A DNA stretch of 55,253 bases, taken from the NCBI RefSeq assembly GCF_018614075.1, contig NZ_JAGGOZ010000004.1:1-55253 (forward strand), given 5' to 3'. Under the pieces are notes generated by a model that made no database searches, was not told the DNA's origin, and saw only the letters and a program-made list of their open reading frames with translations. Every line of letters begins with the position of its first letter. The first letter of the stretch is position 1. Below are positions 17,468 through 25,717 of the stretch, piece by piece. This DNA comes from Streptomyces sp. ISL-94 (GTDB taxonomy: Bacteria; Actinomycetota; Actinomycetes; Streptomycetales; Streptomycetaceae). Both the position numbers and the translations under genes were made by a program.

Positions 17468-18637
17468 CCGGTCGGCCGCCTTGGAGGGCTGCCCGGCCCG
17501 GGCGAGGGCCTGGGCGAGGTGCAGGACGACGAGCCAGCCGCTGCGGTGGTCGGAGGGAAGCACGCCGGACGCGTAGTCGAGGACCTCGCCGAGCCGTCTG
17601 ACCCGCTCGGCGGGGTCGGACTCCTTCTCCAGCACGGCGTTGCACCGGGCTTCGACCTCGGCCGCCGGGTCGGCCGGGGGCCCGGGCGGCGGGGGAGGGG
17701 GCGGCGGGGCGTGCGGGGTGGCGACCACGGTGGGCGGCGGGGTGGGCGGCGGGGTGGCCGCCGCGCTCAGGGCGCGGAACAGCGCGGCCATCTCCCGTGC
17801 GTCGGCCGGGCGGTGGCCGGGGTTCTTGGCGAGCAGCCGGGTCACCAGGACGTCCACGGCGGGCTGCACCTCCGGGCGCAGCTCGCGTACGGAGGGCACC
17901 ACGGCGTGGCAGTGCTGCTTGGCCAGGGCGCCGTAGTCGCCGTGGGATACGTAGGGCTGGCGGCCGGTGAGCATCTCGAACAGGACACAGCCGACGGAGT
18001 AGAGGTCGGTGGCGGGGGTGACGGGCTCCAGGAGGAACCGCTCGGGGGCCATGTACTCGGGTGTGCCGAGGAGTTGGCCGGTGGCGGTCACGCCGGCGGC
18101 GTATCCGAGCTCGCCGACGGCGGTGTAGGAGCGGGCGATGCCGAAGTCGAGCAGGATCAGCCGGTCGGCGGGCTCCCGGACCATGACGTTGCCCGGTTTG
18201 ACGTCGCGGTGGACGAGGTTGCGGGCGTGTACGGGGACCAGTGCGTCGCAGAGCTGGGCGGCCCAGGCCAGGGCGTGGGCCGCGGGCAGCCGGTGCCCCT
18301 TGGGGACGGCGGCGCGCAGGGTGCGGCCCTCGATGAACTGGGTGATCAGGTAGAGGTGCCAGGATCCGGCTATCTCGGTCTCGTCCACATCGTGGATGCG
18401 GACGACGTGCGGATCGTCGATGGCCGCGAGGTTCCTGGCCTCGCGCAGGAAGCGGCGGGCCGCATGGGTGCCGCGGTCCGCGACGCGGAGGAACTTGGCG
18501 ACGACGGTGCGGTCCAGCCGCAGGTCGCGGGCCTTCCAGACTTCTGCCATGCCTCCCGGGAAGTGCTCAAGTAACTCGTACCGGTCCAGTACAAGGCGCC
18601 CCAAAGGCGCGGGGTTCGCCCCCCGCATACCCGGCAT
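17468..18637 (-). CDS. Hanks-type serine/threonine protein kinase (3' end not resolved)
   Basis: The kinase domain spans about residues 17-275. It includes a variant Gly loop (EHFPGGMAEVWKA), VVAKFLR with the ATP lysine, HRDVKPGN catalytic loop, DFG in ILLDFGIAR, GTPEYMAPE activation segment, and DLYSVGCVLFEML. A Pro-rich linker (PPPTPPPT, PPPPPPPPG) and a helical segment (DPAAEVEARCN to AQALARAGQP) follow. There is no stop in this frame near the end of recognisable coding sequence. Third-position GC shifts at about 17468 to the frame of the E1-like protein, so the two may form one frameshifted fusion gene or two overlapping genes. The start is ATG 18637 or 18628. Confidence 0.8.
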
Positions 18638-18765
18638 GGCTCAAGGGTGGCACTTGCGTGTTCATCGGTTGACCGTATTCGTGAAAGATTCCGGCGGGTC
18701 TGTCGCGTCGGGACGCTGAAGGGGATCGCGCTCGCCCCGCGCCGGTAAGGGTCCCCTGGCGGCCG

Positions 18766-20457
18766 TCATTTCGCGTCGGCGTAGCACTGCACGACCGCCG
18801 TCGTGAAGGGGAACCGGACCGGGCTGTCGCCGAAGGCGATCCGGCCGGCCCGCTCGGCGGCGGCGCGGATCGCCTCGGCGACGGCCTCGGCTTCCTCGGC
18901 GGGGCAGTGCACGATCACCTCGTCGTGCTGGAAGAACACCAGCTCGGCCCGCATCGGGGCGGTCGCCTGCCGCAGGGCCGCGAGCAGCAGCAGGGTCCAG
19001 TCGGCGGCGCTGCCCTGGACGACGAAGTTGCGGGTGAAGCGGCCGCGGGCCCGGGTGTTGGTCGAGGCGTAGCCCGGGGTCCAGCCGTCCTCCCGGTCCT
19101 GCGGGATCCCGGCCTCGCCCGCGTCTGGGTCCTTGTCGGCGGAGCCGGATCCGGCCGGGGGCGGGCAGGTGCGGCCCAGCCAGGTCCGTACGAGCCGGCC
19201 CTCCTCGCCGGCCCGGGCCGCGTCGTCCACGTAGGCCACGGCCCGGGGGAAGCGGCGGCGCAGCGCGGCGAGGTTCTTGAGGCCGTCCCCGGAGGTCTGT
19301 CCGTAGACGGCGCCGAGGACGGCGAGTTTGGCCTTGTCGCGGTCGCCGGAGAAGCCGTGGCGGGAGACGGCGGTGTAGAGGTCCTCGGGGCGGCCGGCCA
19401 CCTCCATGAAGGCCGGGTCGCGGGAGATCGCCGCGAGCACGCGGGGCTCCATCTGGTCGGCGTCGGCGACGACGAGCCGCCAGCCGGGGTCGGCGACGAC
19501 GGCCCGGCGGATGACCTTGGGGATCTGGAGGGCCCCGCCCCCGTTGGTGACCCAGCGGCCGGTGAGGGTGCCGCCGGGGATGAACTCCGGGCGGAAGCGG
19601 CCGTCGTGGACCCAGTCCGCGAGCCAGCTCCAGCCGTGGGCGGTGTAGATCCGGTACAGCTTCTTGTACTCGATCAGCGGCTCGACGGCGGGGTGGTCCA
19701 GCTCCTGGATCGCCCAGCGGCGGGTGGACTTGAGCTTGATCCCGGCCTCGGCGAAGGCCTTGATGACGTCGGCGGGCAGGTCGGGGCGTACGCGTCTGCC
19801 GAAGGCGGCGGAGACCCGGTCGGCCAGTTCGGCGAGACGGCGGGGCTCGCCGCCGCCGGCGTAGCGCTCGCCGAGCAGCTCGGTGAGGAGGGCTCGGTGT
19901 ACGTCGGCCCGCCAGGGCAGGCCCGCGCGGTTCATCTCGGCGGCCACGAGGAAGGCGGCGGACTCGGCGGCGATGAGCAGCCGCATCCGGTCGGGGTGGG
20001 CGGTGGCGTCGATGCGCCTCGCCTGGTCGGCGTGGACGGCGAGCAGGGCGTCGAGGGGGAGGGGGGCCGGGCGGGGGTCGAACAGGGAGTCCTGTGCGCC
20101 GCGCTCGGCGGCGCGCTGCGGGGGGTCGGGCGGGACCGGTGCGTTGGTGAGCCGGGCCCAGGCGGCCGCCGCGGAGCGGGGCTCCCCGAAGCGGCCCTCG
20201 TGGCCGAGCAGGAGGAGCTCGGCGGCCTCGATGTCGTGGCACCGCTCGACGCGGGCGCCCGCGGCGAGCAGGCCGGGGTACACCGCGGCGGTGGACGGCC
20301 AGACCCAGCGGGTGCCGGCGGGCGCGGCGCGGAGGGCGTCGGCGGGGTCGCGCACGGTGATGCGGGGGCCGGTGCGGGGGTCCAGGGGCGCGGCGTGCCA
20401 CTGTCCGTCCCGGTCGCCGTCCTCGGCCATGGCCCACCGGCCCGCGGTTTCGCTCAC
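18766..20457 (-). CDS. family A DNA polymerase, bifunctional 3'-5' exonuclease/polymerase-like
   Basis: A 563-residue protein from GTG 20457; homologues begin close to the R-W-A motif, and ATG 20430 is an alternative. The C-terminal two-thirds is a Pol I-type polymerase: motif A DADQMEPRVLA, motif B RDKAKLAVLGAVYGQ with the O-helix Lys and Tyr, and motif C FFQHDEVIVH with the metal-binding Asp-Glu. The N-terminal domain replaces the 3'-5' exonuclease fold but shows no clear DEDD residues, so proofreading is doubtful. This is the non-essential second family A polymerase found in actinobacteria, presumably for repair synthesis. Confidence 0.88.
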   Translation of the reverse strand: MSETAGRWAMAEDGDRDGQWHAAPLDPRTGPRITVRDPADALRAAPAGTRWVWPSTAAVYPGLLAAGARVERCHDIEAAELLLLGHEGRFGEPRSAAAAWARLTNAPVPPDPPQRAAERGAQDSLFDPRPAPLPLDALLAVHADQARRIDATAHPDRMRLLIAAESAAFLVAAEMNRAGLPWRADVHRALLTELLGERYAGGGEPRRLAELADRVSAAFGRRVRPDLPADVIKAFAEAGIKLKSTRRWAIQELDHPAVEPLIEYKKLYRIYTAHGWSWLADWVHDGRFRPEFIPGGTLTGRWVTNGGGALQIPKVIRRAVVADPGWRLVVADADQMEPRVLAAISRDPAFMEVAGRPEDLYTAVSRHGFSGDRDKAKLAVLGAVYGQTSGDGLKNLAALRRRFPRAVAYVDDAARAGEEGRLVRTWLGRTCPPPAGSGSADKDPDAGEAGIPQDREDGWTPGYASTNTRARGRFTRNFVVQGSAADWTLLLLAALRQATAPMRAELVFFQHDEVIVHCPAEEAEAVAEAIRAAAERAGRIAFGDSPVRFPFTTAVVQCYADAK

Positions 20458-20570
20458 GCTTGCGAGTGTCCCACCAGGGTCTGACAGTCCGGCGGCGCCG
20501 GGCCGTGGGCCGTCTGTGGCGGCGCTGGGTGCCGGTATTCGGTGGTGAGGGGACATGCCAAGCTGAGGGG

Positions 20571-21749
20571 GTGAGAGACCTTGCCGAGACCGTCGACCGA
20601 GCCTTCGCCGCAGCGCTGTACGCCCAGGACGACACCGGGCTGGACACCGGCGCCTCGGTGCTCGTCGCGGAGCCGGAGCGGTGGGCCGGGGTCGGGCGGG
20701 AGCTGCTGGTGCGCGGGGAGGCGTACGTCCGGCAGGCCTGGGAGCGGGGCTGGCGGCCGGCCGACGTGCTCCGGCTGGTGCGGCGGGACCTGGAGGAGCG
20801 GCACCTGCGGATCACCGGCGACCTGATCGCCGCCGAGGCGCGCCGCTACGCCCGGCTTCCCGAGCGGTGGACCGACACCGAGGTGTGGTGGACGGGCGAC
20901 GACACCTATGCCGAGCAGCTCGCGGGGCGGGAGAGGGCGGACCGGTTCACGCTCGCCACCGCCGTCCTGGAGGTGTTCCGGCTGCTGCTCCGGCTGCCCT
21001 CCATCGAACCGGTGGGTCCGGTTCCCGGGGATCCGGCCGCCGATGCACTGGAGCACGCGCACATCGAGCCGCGGATGCTCGGCCGCATCCGGGCCCTGCT
21101 CGCCAAGGCCGAGGCGACCACCTTCCCGGAGGAGGCGGAGGCGCTCAGCGCCAAGGCGCAGGAGCTGATGGCCCGGCACACCGTGGACGAGGCCCTGCTC
21201 GCGGCGAGCGGCAAGGGGCCGGCCCAGGTCCCGGCGGCGTGCCGGATCGGCGTCGAGCCGCCGTACGAGGAGGCCAAGGCGGTACTGCTCGACGCGGTGG
21301 CCACGGCCAACCGCTGCCGGGCGGTGTGGAACAGCGGCTTCGAGTTCTCCACGGTCGTGGGGTTCGAGAGCGACCTGGAGGCCGTGGAGCTCCTCTATAC
21401 GTCGCTGCTCGTGCAGGGGACGGCCGCCATGACGCGCGCCGAGGCGGCCCAGCGGTCCGGGGGGCGCAAGCGGACGAAGGCCTTCAGGCAGTCCTTCCTG
21501 CTTGCCTACGCCAGCCGGCTCGGGCAGCGGCTCGCCGAGACCGCCGAGCACGCGGCGAGCGAAGCTCCGGACAACCTGCCGGCCCTGGTGGCCCGGGAGG
21601 TGGCGGTCACCTCCCGGGCGGAGGAGATGTTCCCGCAGACCACGACGACCCGGCTGCGCGGGGCGACCGACCTCGCGGGCTGGGAGCACGGCACGGCTGC
21701 CGCCGACGCCGCGCATGTAGGCCGCCGCAGCAAGCCGCTCCCCCGGTAA
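20571..21749 (+). CDS. DUF2786 domain-containing protein
   Basis: A 392-residue soluble protein from GTG 20571. A conserved DUF2786 segment RIRALLAKAEATTFPEEAEALSAKAQELMARH lies in the middle (about 181-213), preceded by a helical N-terminal domain with several Trp. The second half contains RSGGRKRTKAFRQSFLLAYASRL. Function unknown; members are scattered in bacteria and phages. The polymerase gene is divergent, with 113 bp between starts. AGGGG abuts the start codon, so initiation may be at a nearby site. Confidence 0.8.
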   Translation: MRDLAETVDRAFAAALYAQDDTGLDTGASVLVAEPERWAGVGRELLVRGEAYVRQAWERGWRPADVLRLVRRDLEERHLRITGDLIAAEARRYARLPERWTDTEVWWTGDDTYAEQLAGRERADRFTLATAVLEVFRLLLRLPSIEPVGPVPGDPAADALEHAHIEPRMLGRIRALLAKAEATTFPEEAEALSAKAQELMARHTVDEALLAASGKGPAQVPAACRIGVEPPYEEAKAVLLDAVATANRCRAVWNSGFEFSTVVGFESDLEAVELLYTSLLVQGTAAMTRAEAAQRSGGRKRTKAFRQSFLLAYASRLGQRLAETAEHAASEAPDNLPALVAREVAVTSRAEEMFPQTTTTRLRGATDLAGWEHGTAAADAAHVGRRSKPLPR

Positions 21750-22290
21750 CGGGGGCCCTGCCCCGCGCCCCGCGCCTCAATCGCCGGCGGGGCTGACATG
21801 CGGGGCCCCGCCCCGGCCCCCGGACCCCGGACCCCGGATCCGGGTACGGGTACGGGTACGGCGCCGCTGCTGGGGCGCTGCCCCGCGCCCCGCGCCTCAA
21901 TCGCCGGCGAGGCTGGAAGTTGCCGGCGTAGGCCTGGATCCCGGCTCGGGTGCGGCGCCGCTGCTGAGGCTCCGCCCCAGACCCCGCGCCTCAATCGCCG
22001 GCGAGGCTGGGAGTTGCCGGCGGAAGCCTGGACGTGTGCGCAGTGGTGCTGCTGCCCTGCTGCCCTGCTGCCCTGCTGCCCTGCTGCCCTGCTGCTCGTT
22101 GCGGGCTGGGTTGCCCGCAGGGCAATTCCAGCCCCGCCGGCGTTTGAGGCGCGGGGGTCCGGGGGCCGGCCCCCGGCAGCGGCGCCGCACCCGAATGCCG
22201 TGGGGCTCCGCACAGCGGGAACGGCCGCGGGAGAGGTGGCGTCGGGGGTCGAAGCGGGCGGATCGGGGTGAAACGGTTACGCTCGGCGGC
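21750..22290. repeat. repeat-rich intergenic region
   Basis: This 541-bp gap has no credible gene. It holds three direct copies and one inverted copy of a ~28-bp intergenic element with core GCGCCTCAATCGCCGGCG, at 21763-21795, 21882-21914, 21979-22010 and (inverted) 22130-22157. It also has three GGGTAC-type hexamers (21841-21859) and five perfect 8-bp units GCTGCCCT at 22051-22090. The FUSC promoter must lie at its right end; AAACGGTTACGCT just before the ATG is AT-richer. Confidence 0.8.
22051..22090 (+). repeat. five perfect tandem copies of GCTGCCCT
   Basis: Unit GCTGCCCT repeated at 22051, 22059, 22067, 22075 and 22083, followed by a partial GCTGCTCG. A microsatellite-type slippage array, not in any gene. 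Confidence 0.95.
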
Positions 22291-24336
22291 ATGGGCTGGT
22301 TTCGGGCGCTGAAGGGCACCGCCCGCTCGGGCATGGCGGTCGAGCGGACCCGGCTCGAACCCCTCGTCGCCCTGCGGGCGGCGGCAGGGCTCGCCATCGT
22401 CATCGGCGCCGGACTCGCCTTCCTCGGCCCCGGCTCCGCGGCCAGCTCGGCCTTCGGTGCCTTCATGGCCGCCATCGCCACCTTCCAGAAGAGCTGGCGC
22501 CCGCGCCCCGGCCTCGCCCTCGCCTCCGGCCTGACGCTCGCCGTCTCCACCTTCGTCGGCTACCTCGTCGGGTCCTCGCACACCACGCTCTTCCTCGCGC
22601 TGCTCGCCCTCTGGACCTTCCTGGCGAGCCTCCTGTGGGCGGCCGGCCCCACCGCCGGGATCATCGCCTCCGGCAACGTCGCGATCATGCTGGTCACCGT
22701 CACCCTGCCCAGCTCCGTGCCGCAGGCCGCCGGGCACGCCGCGATGATCGCCGCCGGCGGGGTGGTCCAGGCGCTGCTCATCGCGCTCTTCCCCGTCCGC
22801 CGCTGGGGCGCCCAGCGCGACGCCCTCGCCGACGCGCTCGCCGCCGAGGGCGACTACGCCCGCCGGCTGCGCCAGGATCCGGTCGCCTCCTTCGACCCGG
22901 AGCCCCTGATGCGCGCGCGGGCGGCCGCCACGGTCACGCCCCGGCAGGCCCGGCGGCGCCCCGCCGAGCTGCACGGGGCGCGGGGGCTCGCGGAGCGGAT
23001 CCGGCCGGTGCTGGCCTCGCTCGCCGATCCGGCGGTCGGAGCCCCCGCCGAGGGCCCGGGGCGGGACCGTGTGCGCGAACTGCTCGCCGCGGCCGCCTCG
23101 GTCCTGGACGCCGCCGCGCATGCGATCCGGCACGGCGATCCGGTACGCCTTCCCGCGCCGGCCCTGGCGGTCCTCAAGTCCCCCGACACGGCGGACCTCC
23201 TCACCGGCGCACCCCTGCGGGCCGCGCGCCGGCTCGCCGCCCTGCTGGACGACGTACTGGAGACGGCCGAACCACGATCCGGGCGCACGGCCGATCCGGG
23301 GGAGTCGATGCTGCGGCCCACGATGCCCGGCCTGGCGCCGATCGTCCTGAAGGCGGTACGGGCCGAACTGCACCCCGGGTCCCCGATCCTGCGCCACGCC
23401 CTGCGCGTGACGGCCGTGGCCTGCGTGGGCTACCTGATCGGCCACGCGCTGCCGTTCGGGCACGCCTACTGGGCCCCGATGGCATCCGTGATGGTCATGC
23501 GGCCCGACTTCTCCCAGACCTACTCGCGCGCCGTGGCCCGCTTCGGCGGCACCCTCGTCGGTGTCGCCGTCGCCACCGGCATCGTGCAGCTGGCGCAGCC
23601 CGGCATGTACCTGTCCGGCTTCCTCGCCGTCGTCAGTGCGGGCCTGATGTACGTGCTGATGCGCACCGGGTACGCCGTCGCGCAGGTCTTCGTCTCCGCG
23701 TACGTCGTCTTCCTGCTCGGCATGGGCGGGGTCCGCTGGGACCAGACCGTGCCCGACCGCGTCGCCCTCACCCTGGTCGGCGGGCTGCTGGCGATGGTCG
23801 CCTACGCCCTCTACCCGGCCTGGGAGACCCCGCGGCTGCGGACCCGCCTCGCCGACTGGATCGCCGCCGACGGGCGGTACGCGGCCGCCGTCGTCAGCCA
23901 GTACGCCGACCCGGCCGGGGCCCGGCGCGCCGATGTCCGCGAGGCCCTGCTCGCCGCCCGCGACGCCCGCGTGGCCTGGCAGGAGGCGGTCGCCCGGGCC
24001 GCCGGCGAGCCGGTGCGCCACCGCGGGCTCTCCCACACGGCCGCCGACGACGCGGGGGACGCCCTTGCCGCGCTGGGCCGGGGCGCCATGCTGCTGGAGG
24101 CCCACCTCCCGGACCGCGCCCACGACCCGGTCCCGGGCGCGGCCGCCCTTGCCGAGGCGCTGCGCACCGCCACCGAGGCGGGCGCGAAGGCGGTGCGGGA
24201 GCGCCGGGTCCCGTGCTGGGACGGGGTCCGGGCCGTGCTGGCGGACTGGGACGCCCCCGCGGCGGGGGTATTGCGCGGGGCCGCCGAGCAGCTCCTGGGC
24301 TCGCTGGACGAAGTGTCGGACGCCCTTCGCCCGTGA
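22291..24336 (+). CDS. FUSC-family membrane protein (aromatic acid exporter-like)
   Basis: A 681-residue protein with two bundles of about five to six hydrophobic helices (residues ~25-170 and ~370-510). Each is followed by a cytoplasmic helical region: the duplicated FUSC layout of YccS/AaeB-type efflux proteins. The second bundle carries HAYWAPMASVMVMRPDFSQTYSRAVARFGGT, a conserved FUSC segment. No SD sequence is seen before ATG 22291. A TACGCT-like -10 ends only 6 bp upstream, so translation may be leaderless. Substrate unknown. Monocistronic by context. Confidence 0.85.
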   Translation: MGWFRALKGTARSGMAVERTRLEPLVALRAAAGLAIVIGAGLAFLGPGSAASSAFGAFMAAIATFQKSWRPRPGLALASGLTLAVSTFVGYLVGSSHTTLFLALLALWTFLASLLWAAGPTAGIIASGNVAIMLVTVTLPSSVPQAAGHAAMIAAGGVVQALLIALFPVRRWGAQRDALADALAAEGDYARRLRQDPVASFDPEPLMRARAAATVTPRQARRRPAELHGARGLAERIRPVLASLADPAVGAPAEGPGRDRVRELLAAAASVLDAAAHAIRHGDPVRLPAPALAVLKSPDTADLLTGAPLRAARRLAALLDDVLETAEPRSGRTADPGESMLRPTMPGLAPIVLKAVRAELHPGSPILRHALRVTAVACVGYLIGHALPFGHAYWAPMASVMVMRPDFSQTYSRAVARFGGTLVGVAVATGIVQLAQPGMYLSGFLAVVSAGLMYVLMRTGYAVAQVFVSAYVVFLLGMGGVRWDQTVPDRVALTLVGGLLAMVAYALYPAWETPRLRTRLADWIAADGRYAAAVVSQYADPAGARRADVREALLAARDARVAWQEAVARAAGEPVRHRGLSHTAADDAGDALAALGRGAMLLEAHLPDRAHDPVPGAAALAEALRTATEAGAKAVRERRVPCWDGVRAVLADWDAPAAGVLRGAAEQLLGSLDEVSDALRP

Positions 24337-24401
24337 GGGTGATCCGCAACCGAAGCCCGGCCGGCCTTCGTCAGGGCCTGTGTGTGATCGCGGGAACACC
24401 C

Positions 24402-24422
24402 CGCGTGCACGTGCATCTGCCC
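24402..24422 (-). promoter_or_regulatory. site A of a shared 21-bp motif (core TGCACGTGCA)
   Basis: The core palindrome TGCACGTGCA is at 24406-24415. The 21 bp of 24402-24422 are the exact reverse complement of site C at 25494-25514. The site is centred about 36 bp before a -10 hexamer TATGAT (24446-24451) for the DUF397 gene, an activator-like position. Probable operator for the XRE regulator encoded nearby. Confidence 0.7.
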
Positions 24423-24445
24423 ATGCATGGGCCAATGAACACAGC

Positions 24446-24451
24446 TATGAT
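24446..24451 (+). promoter_or_regulatory. -10 element TATGAT for the DUF397 gene
   Basis: TATGAT matches a vegetative -10 and lies 38 bp before GTG 24489. No good -35 is present at 16-18 bp; instead site A sits just upstream, suggesting regulator-dependent transcription. Confidence 0.5.
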
Positions 24452-24488
24452 CCGGTGCAGTTGACATCTGCACTATCGGGGGCTTCCT

Positions 24489-24725
24489 GTGGACCACGCG
24501 TACAACGGGATGGCAGCTGCAGAACTCGACGGAGTGACCTGGCAGAAGAGCAGGCACAGCAACTCACAGGGATCCTGTGTGGAGTTCGCGAAACTGCCCG
24601 GCGGCGACGTCGCCATGCGCAACTCGCGCTTTCCGGACGGACCGGCGCTCGTGTACACGCCGGCCGAGATAGAGGCCCTGCTCCTGGGCGTGAAGGACGG
24701 CGAGTTCGATCACCTGATCGGCTGA
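24489..24725 (+). CDS. DUF397 domain-containing small protein
   Basis: A 78-residue protein from GTG 24489 (GGGGG about 6 nt upstream). The whole protein is one DUF397 domain: VTWQKSRHSNSQGSCVEFAKLPGGDVAMRNSR, then FTP-type LVYTPAEIEALLLGVKDGEFDHL. In Streptomyces these small proteins are encoded beside XRE/DUF5753 regulators of the WhiJ type and are thought to modulate them. Here the regulator gene lies 1 kb downstream with an RsbW-like ATPase between, the usual trio. The gene is convergent with the ATPase gene. Confidence 0.9.
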   Translation: MDHAYNGMAAAELDGVTWQKSRHSNSQGSCVEFAKLPGGDVAMRNSRFPDGPALVYTPAEIEALLLGVKDGEFDHLIG

Positions 24726-24749
24726 GGGAACGGCGCACTCATCAAGCCA

Positions 24750-24759
24750 TGCACGTGCA
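24750..24759. promoter_or_regulatory. site B, TGCACGTGCA palindrome
   Basis: Third copy of the 10-bp palindrome, located between the convergent DUF397 and ATPase genes and abutting a hairpin. Flanks are only partly shared with sites A and C, so it may be a weaker or auxiliary site. Confidence 0.5.
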
Positions 24760-24760
24760 G

Positions 24761-24795
24761 CGGCCGGGAATGATCGCAACGATCAATCCCGGCCG
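24761..24795. terminator. bidirectional hairpin between convergent genes
   Basis: Arms CGGCCGGGAATGATCG (24761-24776) and CGATCAATCCCGGCCG (24780-24795) pair with one mismatch around a 3-nt loop. Placed between genes ending at 24725 and 24849; likely terminates both, though neither side has a strong T run. Confidence 0.7.
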
Positions 24796-24848
24796 ATTGT
24801 CGTACGGATCCCACCCGCACGGCTGAAAGCCGTCCAGGCGGGCCCTGT

Positions 24849-25358
24849 TCAGTCCTGGAGCAGGAACAGCGCCCAGACCACCTTGCCGGTCAGTCGCCCG
24901 GCGAGCGGGTGCCAGCCCCAGCTGTCGCTGTACGAGTCCACCAGGAACAGCCCCCGCCCCGACTCCAGGTCGACGTTCTCGTCCGTACGCTCCGGTGAGA
25001 AGGCACCGCCCGGCCGGTCCTCGCTGGGGTCGCGCACCGCGCACACCAGCCGGGTGCTCCACCGCATCAGGTGCAGCCGTACCGGCGGCTCCGCCTCGGC
25101 GGCCGCGCGCCGCGAGTCCTCCGGCAGGGCATGGCGGAGCGCATTGGTGACGAGCTCGGAGACGACCAGCGACACGTCGTCGAAGCGGTCGTCGAGACCC
25201 CACTGCGACAGCGTGGAACGGGTGAACGTACGGGCGCCGCGCACCGCCTCGAAGCGGGCGGGCAGAGCGCAGGAAGCGGACCCGGAGACAGCCGTGGGGT
25301 CGACCGGGGGCAGCCCCTGCCGTAACGGCTCGAGCATGGTCGATCCATTCGTCCCCAT
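24849..25358 (-). CDS. ATP-binding protein, RsbW-like anti-sigma/HATPase family
   Basis: A 169-residue GHKL ATPase from ATG 25358, chosen because GGGAG lies 8 nt upstream; an in-frame GTG at 25367 is possible. Motifs are VVSELVTNALRHA (N box), VRDPSEDRP (D box) and ESGRGLFLVDSYSDSWGW (G box). Such stand-alone HATPase proteins are abundant in Streptomyces, either as anti-sigma factor kinases or as partners in WhiJ-type loci. It lies between the DUF397 gene and the XRE regulator gene, from which it is divergent. Target unknown. Confidence 0.88.
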   Translation of the reverse strand: MGTNGSTMLEPLRQGLPPVDPTAVSGSASCALPARFEAVRGARTFTRSTLSQWGLDDRFDDVSLVVSELVTNALRHALPEDSRRAAAEAEPPVRLHLMRWSTRLVCAVRDPSEDRPGGAFSPERTDENVDLESGRGLFLVDSYSDSWGWHPLAGRLTGKVVWALFLLQD

Positions 25359-25717
25359 GCGAGGCACTCCCGGGATTCGCGGACGGAGCGGTCATCTCCG
25401 TCCAGAAAGAACTGCGGGGTGGGTCCGTGCGCCGGCGCGAACAGCACGCAGGTGCGCGGGGACCATCGTTCCGAATGGTGGAGCCGGATGCAAGGGCAGA
25501 TGCACGTGCACGCGCCGGACCTGTCCGCTCCCGTGATGGTTCTTGCTCATTTCTTCCTACGCATCCTTACGGACTTCTTTTCCGGGACGCCGAATTCCGT
25601 TACAGAACGAGTACGGGCAGATGCGTTTTGGTGGCAGACTGCGGCCCCTGGGGTACGGGGGCCCCGCACGCACGCGCACACCACGCGCACGCCAATGCGA
25701 TGGGGAGGGCAGTACTA
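25359..25717. promoter_or_regulatory. divergent intergenic region, ATPase / XRE regulator
   Basis: This 359-bp gap has no supported gene. It contains site C (25494-25514), an inverted repeat GGACGGA/TCCGTCC (25380-25402) near the ATPase start, and an AT-richer stretch at about 25535-25620 likely to include the regulator promoter. I cannot fix the hexamers. Confidence 0.5.
25494..25514 (+). promoter_or_regulatory. site C of the shared 21-bp motif (core TGCACGTGCA)
   Basis: The core palindrome is at 25501-25510. All 21 bp are identical, in inverse orientation, to site A. It lies between the divergent ATPase and XRE regulator genes, consistent with an operator for autoregulation. Confidence 0.7.

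Noticed and set aside
22051..22090. Tandem 8-bp repeats considered as a CRISPR array
   Set aside because: Units are 8 bp with no spacers and no cas genes; this is a simple microsatellite.
21991..24435. 814-residue minus-strand frame over the FUSC gene
   Set aside because: Gly/Arg/Asp-rich shadow; the plus frame encodes a clear duplicated membrane protein.
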